Shown one piece after another: positions 46,501 through 60,410 of a DNA stretch of 64,000 bases. Within the stretch, counting starts at the first letter, position 1. Every line of letters starts with the position of its first letter. The stretch comes from Macquaria australasica (lineage: Eukaryota; Chordata; Actinopteri; Centrarchiformes; Percichthyidae). The stretch spans positions 62,001 to 126,000 of the forward strand of contig SEMN01000611.1 in assembly GCA_005408345.1 (NCBI GenBank), given 5' to 3'. The notes under the pieces are model-generated. The model worked only from the letters and a program-made list of their open reading frames with translations. It was not told the origin of the DNA and did not search any database. Made by a program: the position numbers and the translations under genes.

Positions 46501-49500
46501 CTTACGGCGGTTTCGGCAGCGCCAGCATGACCAGCGTCTCCTCAGGGTCCATCATCACAGACACCATTGTTGAGCCCGAGAAGCCCAAGATCACACCGGC
46601 CCCAGTCAGGTACAACTCCAAGGCATACATGTGTGAAATACTTACCTCTTTTTGCTATAGTATTGGGTTTCATTATGGTGCACAGGGACTTTTGTGGCCT
46701 ATCATTGTAGTTCTGATTGGGTGTGTTTAGAAGTTGATGTTCTTTTTAATGGTTGAAGACCACTGTTCAAAGATGGTGTTTTTTTTCCCTCCAGACCAAG
46801 TGGACCCAGTAAGGCTCTGAAACTGGGTGCTAAAGGGAAAGAGGTGGACAACTTTGTTGACAAGCTCAAGTCCGAGGGTGAAACTATCATGCCCACCACA
46901 GGAAAGAGGGGCTCGGATGTATCCAAAGTTCTGCCACCACCAGTCAATATGGAGAGGTACAGACACATCACGGTCTATATGATTAAATAATGTTTATTCC
47001 TCTGGAATTGTTAGTTTGTGTTAGAGGTTTATTGGTTGTTTCTGCCGACCACCGTTGGCCAAATGGGAGTGCAAAAATCCAAGATTAAAAGTGATAACCC
47101 TGTGGTTCTTGCAGACTTTGTTAGAAACCAGATAATATACTGAAGGGCTTTAGCCCTGTTAACGTTTGATTTAATTATGATGAAACTAGGTACTGATGTT
47201 CATGTATCTATTCATGATGATAATCTGATAATAATGAGGATATCGGACCTAAAAAGAAAAACGTCCTGAATGGTTTGGCCAAAATGTTATTGGGGGTTGA
47301 TGTGGCATGGATGGTCACATGGTGCCTAGATGACTAGGGCTGCCCCTAAACGTTGATTATTTGAATGATCAGTTGAGAATCCTCCAAGGCGAGTCTTATT
47401 TTGTCAGTTAAATCATTGCCCTTTTTTAAATCACTTTATTGTACACAGAGCAAAGCAGGATAACAGCATGGTAGGCCTCAAAGTTACTTAACTACAAAAC
47501 GAACTGTAAATGAAATGGAGGGCAGTGTGATGCAGAGCGACACCATCCAGTGTTGCCTCTTTGACTCTCATTGACTCTTAGGCTGACAGCCCTGTCAGGA
47601 GCCAGACATGAGAGGCGCTCTGCGGTGTGCTAGAATTTTATAACTAAACTATGACCAGAACGCACACTTCTACATTTCTTTTTCCTGTGTGGAAAGATGA
47701 TGAACAAAGGCATTAAAACAGCGTTGACTTGCAGCTATTATTGGAGTTTAGTGTTGGGCGGCTGCTCTTCAGGGGTGCAGGATTGTACTGTAACTGTGTG
47801 GAGGAGTGAATAATATATTTCTCATAATCAAGGTGAGGTGTGTTGTAGAAAAAAACATCTAATAATGTTGAGTGTTTATAAAAACCCCAACGCAGAGTCG
47901 ACTTGGAAAATTCTGATTTGGGTCCAGTCCTGATTATGACACAAATATGAAGCGCGTACAACAGAATCTGATATTTGACAAATATTTGACTGTAATACAG
48001 TCAAGCTCAAATGAAACAAAGCAAGTGTACAATTCATCCAACATATTTTTGGTTTTTATAATGTTATGACTTCATAGGCTTTTTTTTTTAAATATACATT
48101 TCATGACGTAGACAGGTCCCAACCAGTTGACTCTGTTGGCATCGGCCTCGCAGGTTCAGGGCTGATTTAAAACAGTAGATGGTGTGTTGAGTCATTTTCA
48201 ACCCATGAAATGCTGATTTTTATGAATGTGGTAAGAAATGTCAATATTAACACCAGCATTGATGTGTTTCATCACAGCACAGTCATATCATTTAGTTTAC
48301 AGCTCAAAAAACAGGTGTGCAGTACCACTTTAAAGGATGAAGACTTGAATGCAACAGTAGCTGCTTTTAGTTATACTCCTGCCAAGCTTTTCATGAAGCA
48401 GTTTTAAATTGAATGAATTGAGAAGTATTCATGTTTGATTTCTGATTAGAATTATAGATTGATTTGACAGAACATGGAGAAGATACTTGTCTTGTATTAA
48501 AATCAGAAATTGGCTGTTCAGTGTTGTTCAGCTACAATATTTTGGAGGTCTGCAAAACCAATAAGTGAAGCTTCTCCTGTCCTGTATTAAGCCACTGCTC
48601 ACTTCCATAATCACAATCATTTACTCTTGCTTTGAGTAGACAGTTTTGTTTTCCTTTTTGAGGCCTTTACACTTTGATAACTTTGTGGCATGAAAATGGT
48701 CAAATGTAAGTATGAGTATTGGCTCAAACCTATCAACTCTTCAGTACGTGGTCAATTGATTACTTGACGCCTGTTTGGACGCGTTTCCTCTCCAGTGTAC
48801 ATCTGCGTGTGGAGGAGAAGATCTCTCTGACTTGCGGTCGTGATGGCGGCCTACAGAACATGGAGGTGCTGGGCATGGTGACGCTCCGAGTCACAGACGA
48901 CAAGAACGGACGCATCCGCCTCATTATCAACAACAATGACAACAAAGGACTGCAGCTGCAAGTAGGTCTACATGTGCTGACGACAATGGTCTGGCATGTA
49001 ACAGTATAGCTTCTCGTTATTGTGTAAATAATGTTTTTTGTTAGAGGATGAAGGTGCCACAGTGTGGGATATTGCCTTTCATGCTTTTAAATTTGCCAAT
49101 TTTGGATTTGGAAGGCTAAGCAATAATTCAGTATTATCATTCAGCAGTTCTCCATACATTTTCAACGAGATATCATGGTTTACAGTCCGTGCCTAAATCA
49201 ATGACAACAAGTGAAATGTCACTAAAACGCTCAAAGCTTAAGAGCTTAAATACTTTGGAAAGATATCTTTTTTATTTATTTTTTATTTTTTATTTTTTTT
49301 ATAAATGATATGATTTTGTTATAGGAGAACATAATAATCAATTTGACTCAACAGCTCTTTGAATTTTTTATCATTATCAATCCTTATATCACATTAATAT
49401 ATCGCAGCCCTAAAAGTAAATGATAAATGCACTTCGAGGTATCCAAAGCATGAAATATAATAGACAAGATGGAGGAGAAGAATGCCATGAATTCAACGGA

Positions 49501-51425
49501 GGAATATTCTTTCTCACACACATGCATGCAATAGAGAGGGAAAAAGTGGAAAAAGGGAAACTAAAACAATGACCCAAACTGGAATGTGTTCATGCATCAA
49601 CACTCTGAGTTTAACAGGTGAATAATGGCAGTTGCATTGTGTTTCTGTCTGCCTTCTCTCTTCAGACACATCCCAATGTGGACAAGAAGTTGTTCACAGC
49701 TGAATCAGTGATTGGCCTGAAGAACCCAGAGAAGTCCTTCCCTCTCAACAACGACGTTGGTGTGCTGAAGTGGAGACTACAGACCACAGATGAGGCCCTC
49801 ATACCTATAACCAGTAAGTGCTGCTGTTCTCCATTTGTTTCATTAGACGATGAGAGCCTTGTGGTACACAGTTATTCATTGTCACCGTTTGATCAGACAC
49901 AATTATGACAGATAATATATTAATCTGACATGTTCCTTCCACAGTAAACTGCTGGCCTTCAGAGAGCGGCACTGGCTGCGATGTCAACATTGAGTACGAG
50001 CTGCAGGAGGAGAGCCTCGAGCTCAACGACGTGGTCATCAGCATCCCTGTACCGTAAGTTCATCTACTGAACAAATGGATAAGCTCTGAATGAGTTTGTG
50101 TCGTGGGTTATGGTGCATTGAAAGTTCATAATTGTAGTTGATACATACTGTCCTCAGACCTGAGATCAACATAAAATAATAGTGTAAAAATGTTTTTCTA
50201 CCAGCTGTATTCTGGTGGAAAAGTGTCTGTAAAAAGCTTTTAGGTCAGAGAACTTTAAACGCTGGTTCATATTGTAGTTTTAATTTGTAGCTGCTCTTCT
50301 TCTACACTATATCAACAAACCTCCATGTCAGTCCAAACCTATAATGGGAAGCTGTCAGTTGTGAAGGTCCTTAGATTCATTAAATGAATAGGGAGTGGCT
50401 GAATGTAGGTCCACATGATTACGAAACCCACTTCCCCAGATAAATAAAGGTAAATACATTGAAACTTGTTTTATATCATTTAAGAAAGCTTTGCCTTTTT
50501 TTTTTGTAAATAAGATCCTCAAAGTTGGGTTTCAGGCACGACGGGTTTCAAAATCATGACACCTCTGTGTGCTCCTTGTATTGACATATCACATGTTTGT
50601 GTTGTCCTGCTCCTCTGCAGGTCTGGTGTGGGAGCTCCTGTGATTGGTGATCTGGATGGAGAGTACAAACACGACAGCAGGCGAAACGTTCTGGAGTGGT
50701 GCCTACCTGTCATCGATGCCAACAACAAGACTGGCAGCCTGGAGTTCAGCATCGCCGGACAGCCCAATGATTTCTTCCCCATCAGTGTGTCCTTTGTGTC
50801 CAAGCGCAACTACTGCGACATCCAGGTGGGTCACCCGTCATGGGTTTCTGTGTGTGGTTGGAAACTTTTCACCACCGTCTTCATGCACCACTGGATCCAC
50901 TGAGTTTAGATCACATATACTCAGTGGCCACTTTATTAGGTACACCTATAATACAGTCATAGAGGTGCTTATTAAATTATGTTTTAGCATTGAGTTCATA
51001 GTTAGTGATGGTGTTGTACTGGACTGCCTTATATAATGAGAGGTGTTTCTAATATTCTGCCCGCCTCATGTATCCCCTCAATATTTGCACATTTCCGAAA
51101 ACGTCAGTAAAAACTGAACATTATAAACTTTGTAAGGTAGAATTTATGACAGCTGTTGTATTGAATTGCAATATGTTGTACAGGTGTACCTAATGAAGTG
51201 GCCACTGAGTGCATGTTTGCCACTTTAGATCCTATATCTGAATATGAGTCACTTTGGCTCTGAAATGGTTGCAATGTTCCTTATGATAAACTGCTTCCTT
51301 TCTGGTAATGCTGCTCTGTTTCTCTTTCTTCCCAGGTTACCAAAGTGACTCACGTAGATGGAGACAGCTCTGTTAGATTCTCTTCAGAAACCTCCTTTGT
51401 GGTTGACAAATATGAAATCCTGTAA
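43585..51425 (+). CDS. arcn1: archain 1, COPI coatomer subunit delta
   Basis: Delta subunit of the COPI coat, which forms vesicles for Golgi-to-ER and intra-Golgi transport. Coding exons: 43585-43587 (the ATG only), 44855-45118, 45909-46088, 46404-46609, 46795-46956, 48796-48961, 49666-49813, 49945-50053, 50621-50825 and 51336-51425 (TAA). They total 1533 bases: 510 residues against 511 in human, with all phases closing. The N-terminal longin-like domain (VLLAAAVCTKAGKAIVSRQF) spans roughly residues 1-130, a charged helix (EREAKAEMRRKAKELQQARR) about 150-185, and the mu-homology domain from about 270 to the end (VDKYEIL). The serine-rich linker around residues 185-215 is the part most unlike the mammalian protein. 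It is complete and ends in the expected C-terminus. Confidence 0.98.
48090..48345 (+). repeat. dispersed repeat in arcn1 intron, direct copy of 59367-59582
   Basis: ACATTTCATGACGTAGACAGG through CTCAAAAAACAGG...CAGTACC-CTTTAA is shared with the right-hand copy in the same orientation, with very high similarity and one internal deletion of about 30 bp in the other copy. It lies in the 46957-48795 intron. Confidence 0.9.
50916..51214. mobile_element. MITE with CTCAGTGGCCACTT terminal inverted repeats
   Basis: The left end CTCAGTGGCCACTTTATTAG plus GTACACCT and the right end AGGTGTACCTAATGAAGTGG plus CCACTGAG are inverted copies differing at one position. Element of about 0.3 kb without coding capacity, in the last-but-one arcn1 intron (50826-51335). 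The same terminal sequence is widespread in vertebrate genomes. Confidence 0.85.
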
Positions 51426-53049
<1,624 letters not shown>

Positions 53050-53050
<1 letters not shown>

Positions 53051-55199
53051 CTGACTTGGGTTTTTGTGTTGATGTTGCATGTAATTGGCTCCAGGAATTT
53101 ATCCGGTCGAGAATCATCAATAATGCAATAATGTATTATAGTGTAGTGATTCTAGCTCTGGGCATTTTATGAATTTGGTTCCATGTAGGTGTAGAGTTAT
53201 TCTGGAGTGTCTGAAGAAGTTTCAATGATGTTACAAATGATGTGTTCATGTGTTGCTTGCTAGAATTTATATTTTATTAGCTTTTAACATTGGATTGATT
53301 ATTGAAAATTTGATATGATATAAAAGAGAGGCTGTCAGAGATGGTCCACAATAGTACAGTTAGATAGTAATGAGCTACCCTGATGCTTACTCCATACTAT
53401 TCTTTTAATATACAAAACATGTATTTCTTGCATTAACTCAATTTAAATTTGAGGTATTTCATTGTGTTGTCTTATGTGATGACTGACCACAGTCACCTAT
53501 AAGCTCAGAATGACTCATCCTGTCGGGGGACATCACTCACTAGCACTGACTGTGAGGGTCACAGAAGCCAGACTAAACATGGAGCAGTGAGCCACAGCTT
53601 GTACTTCCACATGCATGACTCATGTCTGATCTTTATTGTACCGCTCCTTCAGTAACTTTCAGTGGTACCTAACCTTTTTTGCTTTGTGGCCTCCTTAAAT
53701 CAAGCCTTGTAGCCCTTTATCACCAGTTGCATATGTCAAAGACTTGTGAGTGGTTCAACCTAAAAGTACAAAAGTAAAATATTTTTAGATGCCCCACATA
53801 GGTTAAATTATCCATTAATTTACAAGAAAAAAAGACTAAGATTCTATGTTATCGGTAGTGTGAGGATGAACATAGGCACAGCAGATTTAAAAGCATCAGC
53901 ATGCTAACATGCATTTTGTGTAGCAGATTTGTTTGTCTGTTTTCCTATCCTGTTTATTATTTTGCAACCGTTCAGATTTATCTTGCGACCACTTGTAGGG
54001 GTTTCGACCCCCAGGTTGGGAACCACTGCTGGTTTAGAAGATCTATGAGAGCCAAACAACTTTTGTTGATTAGAGGCCATGAAAGTTTTAATCTGGGATG
54101 TTTTCCATCTAAAAGCCCACGATAAAAAAAAACAAAAACATTCTAATGTGTTGTGATATATTGCAGTTTCAGTGTACAATGTTCACCTTACTTGTACATA
54201 GTAATGCATTGTAAGTACCATGTGAGGGAATACTTATGCATGTAGAGGCTGAAAACACAATACTAAAGTGTTAAAATGACATTAAATTAAAGGTGCACCC
54301 AGCAACTTTTACCACTTTGGGAACCTCAGATGGCAGTGAGGAAGCAGTGCTCAAATGTTCGGGGGTTGAAGAAGTACAGTTAACAGAAATCATGTAGCCT
54401 AAATGTTTCAGTCTCAGTGCATGGTGGTAAGGAGTTTCAGCCAGGTTAACACTTTTACAAACAAAAACAAATTGTCTCACTTGTCTTTAAATCGATAAGT
54501 AGCGTGTGTAACTTTCTGAATTGTCTGAAATGTTTAAGCATGCTTCTGCTGGGCTGTTGTTGTTTTGTAACTATGCAACCAAACAGAAATCCCATTTTTC
54601 AGGTCATGTTGGCTGATTTGAGATATGCTTGAGAGCTGCTTCACTGACAGTAAGCAGGTGACTGGCTCTGTGGACTGTTTTGAAGGTGGTTTTATAGGGT
54701 ATGGGCACTTTTTATGTGTTTGTGTTAGCAGTAGCATGGGGTCAAAGGTCAAACAAACACTTCAAATGTCAAAACAGTCCATCTCTTATTTCTTTAGTCA
54801 CATTAGGTCTCATTTAGTGTCATTTTGACCTCTAGTAAAAGGCTCAGATCAGTGTCCCCAAATCTTAATATGACTCCAGATTATTATGATTTTACATTGC
54901 GGTATTCATCCCTGCCACATTCGTAGATTGTTTTGAATTCATTGGAGTATAAATGATGTTTTTGCTCTGCAGTACTTCAGAGTATTCTTTTTATACAGAT
55001 GGACAGTGTGACCGGAGAAGCTGAACAGCCATGAAGATGAGGCGAGTCAGATGTTGAGCTGAGACACTGCAACCCAACAGATGGATAAATGCTGGGAGAT
55101 GAAGAGTGTGAGGGGGTGGGAGGGGGTGTTGGGGAGGGGCGGCCAGAGGCAGGGCTTTAAAGGGTCAGAGGGGGCGAGTTCAAGAGAGCTTACCAGCAG
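53050..55199. other. intergenic spacer between arcn1 and the next promoter
   Basis: No supported gene or RNA. Mostly unique-looking AT-rich sequence; the last 120 bases become strongly G-rich (about 55105-55180), consistent with entry into a promoter. Confidence 0.6.
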
Positions 55200-55248
55200 C
55201 CATATTTGGACTGGGGGGTGTTAATAGCAGCCCTCCAGTCATAAAAAG
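55105..55248 (+). promoter_or_regulatory. SRF-type promoter: perfect CArG box plus TATA-like box
   Basis: A perfect CArG box CCATATTTGG lies at 55200-55209 and a TATA-like CATAAAAAG at 55240-55248, about 31 bp apart. A G-rich block with GGGGAGGGGCGG (Sp/KLF type) precedes them. Transcription would start near 55270-55280. The arrangement is that of an SRF-responsive, often muscle or cytoskeletal, promoter. An AP-1-like TGACTCA lies downstream at 55425-55431. Confidence 0.6.
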
Positions 55249-55574
55249 AGGGTGTGCCGTTTTACGGATGAATGAGCAGGCTGATAAGCTTTGCAAAGGG
55301 TCTCAGAGGAGGGAGAGGGAGAGGGAGAGGGGAGAGCAGGGCAACACTGGAGCAGACACTGTTGTCTTTGGCATGTTAAACACAGTCGGCAGGCAGACAC
55401 CTCCTCACTCTGCAGAGCCCACGGTGACTCAGTTTGGATGTTTTGGCTGGATTTGGAATCAGAGGATCGACTGATTGGAGTTTCGTTGAAGGCTGTTTTC
55501 CTGAATGGAGCGTAGAGTTGGAAAAGTTTTGTAACATCTCATTTTTGTTGCTGTCTACTCACCTGGATTCAAGG

Positions 55575-55601
55575 ATGATGCTCAAGAAAGTGCGATTCAA
55601 G
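55575..55601 (+). CDS. first coding exon (MMLKKVRFK) of an unidentified plus-strand gene
   Basis: ATGATG opens nine codons, MMLKKVRFK, ending in AAG before the donor GTAGGA, phase 0. It lies about 300 bp downstream of the CArG/TATA pair, the right place for a first coding exon after a 5'UTR. No continuing exon was found up to 64000. In human the next gene after ARCN1 on the same strand is PHLDB1, so an alternative start of phldb1 is a positional hypothesis; the nine residues do not match the N-terminus I know for it. Confidence 0.45.
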
Positions 55602-58589
55602 GTAGGAAAACGCACCTTTTTTGTGTGTCATAGTCAAGATCATCATGTTTTTGTGGATGAATTCTGTCTTATTGTGACTATTCAAACTGCTGTGTTAGAC
55701 ATGTTCAGTTGGATGACTGTCCACACCATCATCGTCTACAATATACAGTACAGTGTCTATTAGAATCCTGTTTAGAATAATTATAAGACTAAACTGAGAA
55801 AGTTCTAACCTGATGCACACGATGTTCAGGATTACACTTACTATTTTACCATAGACTAACATGTAAAGGTGCCCCAGAGTGTTTCCTCCCACACTCTATT
55901 TACAGAGCTAATGTGTGACATTATAACACATCATGGATCCAGCAAATATCAGCTTCATGAAATCTTTTCCACTTGTTCTGAATGCTCAGTGGCTGGTTGC
56001 TCCTTCCAGGTGAAATCCTCTGGCTCACAGGAAGTGATGTGTTTTACTTTTCAGATTTGTTTGGAAGAAATTCAGGGGCAGTAATAACCATTATAACTAA
56101 ACAGACAGAGGAAAAAGCACCATCCCCAGAAACATCCATCAGAGGACTACGACACACTCTGAGTGATTTGTGATCCCTGAGATGAGGTATAGAGGGAAAG
56201 TACCGCAGCCTAACATCAAAGTGTAATAAATGTAATAAATGAAACAGATGAGCAATCTAACCATCTCTGTATCCAGTTCAGCCATGTTGAAGAACTCTTA
56301 ATGCACATGTAATCCACAAGCTCTGTGTCCCATTGCTTTTAAGAAGACCCACAGTACGTGACTGAGCAAAGCCTCTGGGCCTCTGGTTGGCTCTTCATTA
56401 GCAGCCCGGCCTGCAGTTCAAAGGGGAGAGCTGCTGCCTGCTGCTCAGTCTGTGCTGACACTGAGGCGATAATTACAGCACAGGGACAGGAACAGGAGTA
56501 GCTAGCTACAGCACTAAATATTTACTGTTTAATTATGTAGGTATGAGGCAGGTGAAGAGGCAACTCTTATTATGTGACATGGTACATAAGGTTCATGTTC
56601 ATAGGTCTGTTTCTTTACTTTGCACACCTTTGAAGTTCGAACATTTACCTCTTACGTTTTTCAGGTGCTCCATTAATCCACCACCGTGCCTTTCAGAATA
56701 GAAGTTACAAAGTGCTTTACAGACATTAAGAGACGGGGAATACAACACATTCATAAAACTGTGAACACATCAATACTCAACATTAGTTGTCCGGTGCTTT
56801 ACGTACGTTAAATATTCCCTGTTGGGGTTGTTTCTCTCATTTAAGTTTTCTCTTATTCTGTGCAGGCAGTGCATTTAGTTTGGGGACTTCACAAAGCAGA
56901 GCTCAGCTACTTAGGATCAGCCTTGACTTGGGTTTTAGGAACAAGGGATGTAGGTGGGTCACAGCAGGGAGGTGTGAGAGGAACTGTAGGTCATCTGTTA
57001 CTGTTAATGTAGCAGCCGCTGTGATCATGTCATTACTAATAAATAACTATGGCGTACTGTATGTTTAGATGACACAGGACGCAGTGGATGAGACTGAATG
57101 GAGGGTGATCCACACTGACCCACAGAGTATGTTGATTTATGTCATTTACACTCTCACCTGTTAGTGGCAGCTGTTCAGACCGTCACCGAAAGGTGACACT
57201 TTCCCGAGCACTGTGACAAAGGGAGCGTGAGGAAGAGGGGCAGGTACCCAAAAAGTGAGAGTGAAAGAAACCAAGTCAACAAAACTAAATCAAGAGAGAA
57301 AGAAATGGAGGGTTCTTTAATAGTCCTTAAGTTATGTTAGTGAATATATAATGCATCAAATACACCCCTGATTTGTTGGATATATTGATAAACAGTGAGA
57401 TGGTGCAGATTCCCCGTCGTATGTGCACTTCTGTACTCAGAGGAAGTGAAAAACAGTAACTTTAGATTAAAAATCAGTAGTCCCTCATGAGCCAGGTCTC
57501 TGTCTAAAGGAAGGTGAACTCACCAACAGTCTCTGAGCTTTACTTCCGGAAACTCATGCAGTTGCTTACACTGTGCACAAGTTACCTATTAGAGCTATCA
57601 TACACACATTTAGCATCACATAGATGTACATTTGAAAATGGTTTTTTGGAGTAGGCCTATGTACCATGGAGGCATAGTTTATACTTTTCTATATACTTTA
57701 GAAAGGACCAGAAATGTTAAAAAGGAACCATTTTGTGCCACTGCTTACTGAACCATCTGTATTACTGTAAGAGCAAAGAAAGAAAGGAAGACAGACAGAG
57801 GATATCAGCTGAAATCTTGTATCCATGTGTGGAATTTCCTCTCTGTGACTGCATCAAACTGTCCTCAGCAGCTCTTTGTTTGGATCTCTCCTCACACTGC
57901 CCTGCTACATTCTGTCTGCCACAGCAGCTCTTTGACATCCAGGTTCAGTTCAGTTTATAAAAGGTGATCGTGTCAAATGGGATTTATTACTTTTTAACTT
58001 GTTGCCAAACTAAGGCATGGAGCCATTTTTTTGTGGAGTCTTTTCTTTAAGTGTTTACCCTTGAGATGCAGGCGGCAGCAGCCCAGAATCAAACACAACA
58101 CATACAGAATTTCCTTTGTATCTCACACTGATACGTTTCTAAATTTGCAGAGTTGTTAATTTAAAAATTACCTTACAAATGTATTGGTTTATATTTTATG
58201 TAGTTATGCATTTATGAGCGGCATGTCTGTTGTATTTTTAATGCTGGCTGCAAGGTAAAGTTCTCTTGAAAAGACACTTAAGTTAAATGATGATTCCTGG
58301 TCAACGCTAAAATCCTGTCAGAGGCACTGAACACTTTTCATGGCTGAAAATGTTTACTGCAAAAGTATTTCTTTTATAATTCATAACCCAACTTAACAAT
58401 CCAAAAATATAATCAATGGCATGAATCTTCACAAGCCACATCATTCAGGCATAGTTAGTCAGACAAAGAGGAAATAATTAGTAATTAAATATATCATTGT
58501 TGTGTTTTTAGGAGCACTAACCCACCACTCTAGCAGACCCATCTTTTTGCTTTTATGAGATCTGATAGTTAAACAACTCTTTTAAAGGG

Positions 58590-58700
58590 GATTTTGACAA
58601 TAGCCCAACCAATACTGGATTTTGAGGCCGTTACCGATATCAGTAGTTGAGAGTTTAAAAAATCAGTCAATAGTCTTTTTGTTAACATAAATATACACTT
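58590..58700 (+). repeat. dispersed repeat, direct copy of 38160-38285
   Basis: GGATTTTGAGGC, CGATATCAGTAGTTGAGAG and TTTAAAAAATC recur in the same order in the hmbs intron copy. Confidence 0.6.
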
Positions 58701-59249
58701 ACACAACACAAAACGTGCATTTTTAAGAAGAATCCCTTAAACTTGGTTATTACAGAGTAGTAACCACAATGTGGCTTAGTGGGACATTCTGCAGTTAACA
58801 AGTAGCCATACAAAGAGGCGACATTGTTTCTAAATGACCTCAAACATATCTTTGGCATTTCTGTACTGCAATTTCTTGTTACTTATTTGCTGACAAATAC
58901 GCCCATACAGATATATGTTTGGTAGTTAGTTATGTTATATCGGTGGATATATCGGCCTGGCAGATTTATCAGCTTTGCATATGACCTGTAGTTGACATGA
59001 TCATACTCTACCTTTGTAGTTCTGAAGCAAGAGACTGCCGAAAAAGAGATCTCTGATTCGATGAAAGACTTAAAAAACAATGTCATTATTTTCGTACCTA
59101 CATTAAAATCATTCAGTGTTTGCAGGAAATAAAGTCCTAAATACAGTGTTGACATCAAAATAAAGTTTGTTATCAACAGCACATTGGAAGGACCAAATGT
59201 AATCTATCTTCATCAAATTTATCACAAATACAACTAATCCTAATAGTCT

Positions 59250-59340
59250 CCTATTATGGTTGAAGTGTAACTCCACCCTCAGATTCTGCTAGAACCCTCC
59301 TTCCCAGCATATTTAAAAAATGGGTCAGGGGACACGGAGC
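59250..59340 (-). repeat. dispersed repeat, inverted copy of 27085-27235
   Basis: AAGTGTAACTCCACCCTCAG, ATTCTGCTAGAA and GGTCAGGGGACACGG are the reverse complement of words at 27090-27230. Confidence 0.75.
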
Positions 59341-59366
59341 AGACTGACTGACAATTAAGTCTTTTT

Positions 59367-59582
59367 TTACATACATTTCATGACGTAGACAGGTCCCAAC
59401 CGGTTGACTCTATGTCAGCATTGGCCTCGCAGGTTCAGGTCTGATTTAAAACAGTAGATGGCGTGTTGAGCCATTTTCAATCCATGAAATGTCAATATTA
59501 ACTCCAGCATTTATGTGTTTTTTCACAGTACAGTCATATCATTTAGTTTACAGCTCAAAAAACAGGTTGCAGTACCTCTTTA
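59367..59582 (+). repeat. dispersed repeat, direct copy of 48090-48345
   Basis: Begins ACATTTCATGACGTAGACAGG and ends GCAGTACCTCTTTAA; collinear with the arcn1 intron copy apart from a deletion of about 30 bp. It directly follows the 59250-59340 repeat, suggesting that both belong to one larger composite element. Confidence 0.9.
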
Positions 59583-60369
59583 ATATGTCAGCATTGAAGC
59601 AGTTTACGTCAACAGCACTAGATGGCACAAGTGTTCTGCTGTGTCCCTGCTCTGTCTCAGACATCACCATAAAGAAATGATGCCTGAAGCTAAACTCTCA
59701 GTAATCCCTCAGAACAGCAGCACTCCCAGACATTTGTCTGTATCAAACCACTGCTGGCCATTGTCAAAAACGGGAACAACATTTCAGCGTTGAAAGATGG
59801 AGCGTGACATGAAGATTGACATGGAAGTTATTGTAGGAACACTCAGTCACTCTGCGTTCAATAAAACATTTCTCTGGTGGCACATTGTAGGCCCACAACA
59901 GAGCTGCAGCTTCCTACAGTATGGCCCCGGGCTTCAGGGGCAACATGTGGGAGTGTGATCCACCACCCATCAGCTGCAAACACATCCTGGCCAAAAATGA
60001 CGACCCATTTCCTTCAAATCTTTACATTCCTCCCCCTCTGCCGGCCCTGAATCGCTTGGTAATTGAATTTCCATCCCGCGCAGAGACATCCAAGCTTTTT
60101 GTTCACTGAGTGAGATACTCCAATCATCTCAAAGGATCAAGTCAGCGCCCATCTAGGCCTTTGATGTTCATAATGAACGCTTCCCTCAGCTCAGCCCTGC
60201 AGCGCTGCACTGTATGTTTCTATAAAGGCGTAAGGATTTGAATGGGTGCGTGGGTGCTGGTGTGGTGCAGGGGAGGAGGAGGGGACCAGGACCAAATGTG
60301 CTTTTCATTAAAGATGAAAGGAGAGAGAGCTTTTACTGTCTCAGACGTCTGTTTATGCTAAGTGTGAGG

Positions 60370-60371
<2 letters not shown>

Positions 60372-60408
<37 letters not shown>
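60372..60408. repeat. (GT)18 microsatellite
   Basis: Pure GT dinucleotides over 37 bases, in non-coding sequence. Confidence 0.97.

Positions 60409-60410
<2 letters not shown>

Noticed and set aside
59921..60109. 62-codon plus-strand open frame as a second exon of the SRF-promoter gene
   Set aside because: It has an upstream AG (CTACAG) but ends in a stop without a donor, shows no domain and does not resemble PHLDB1.
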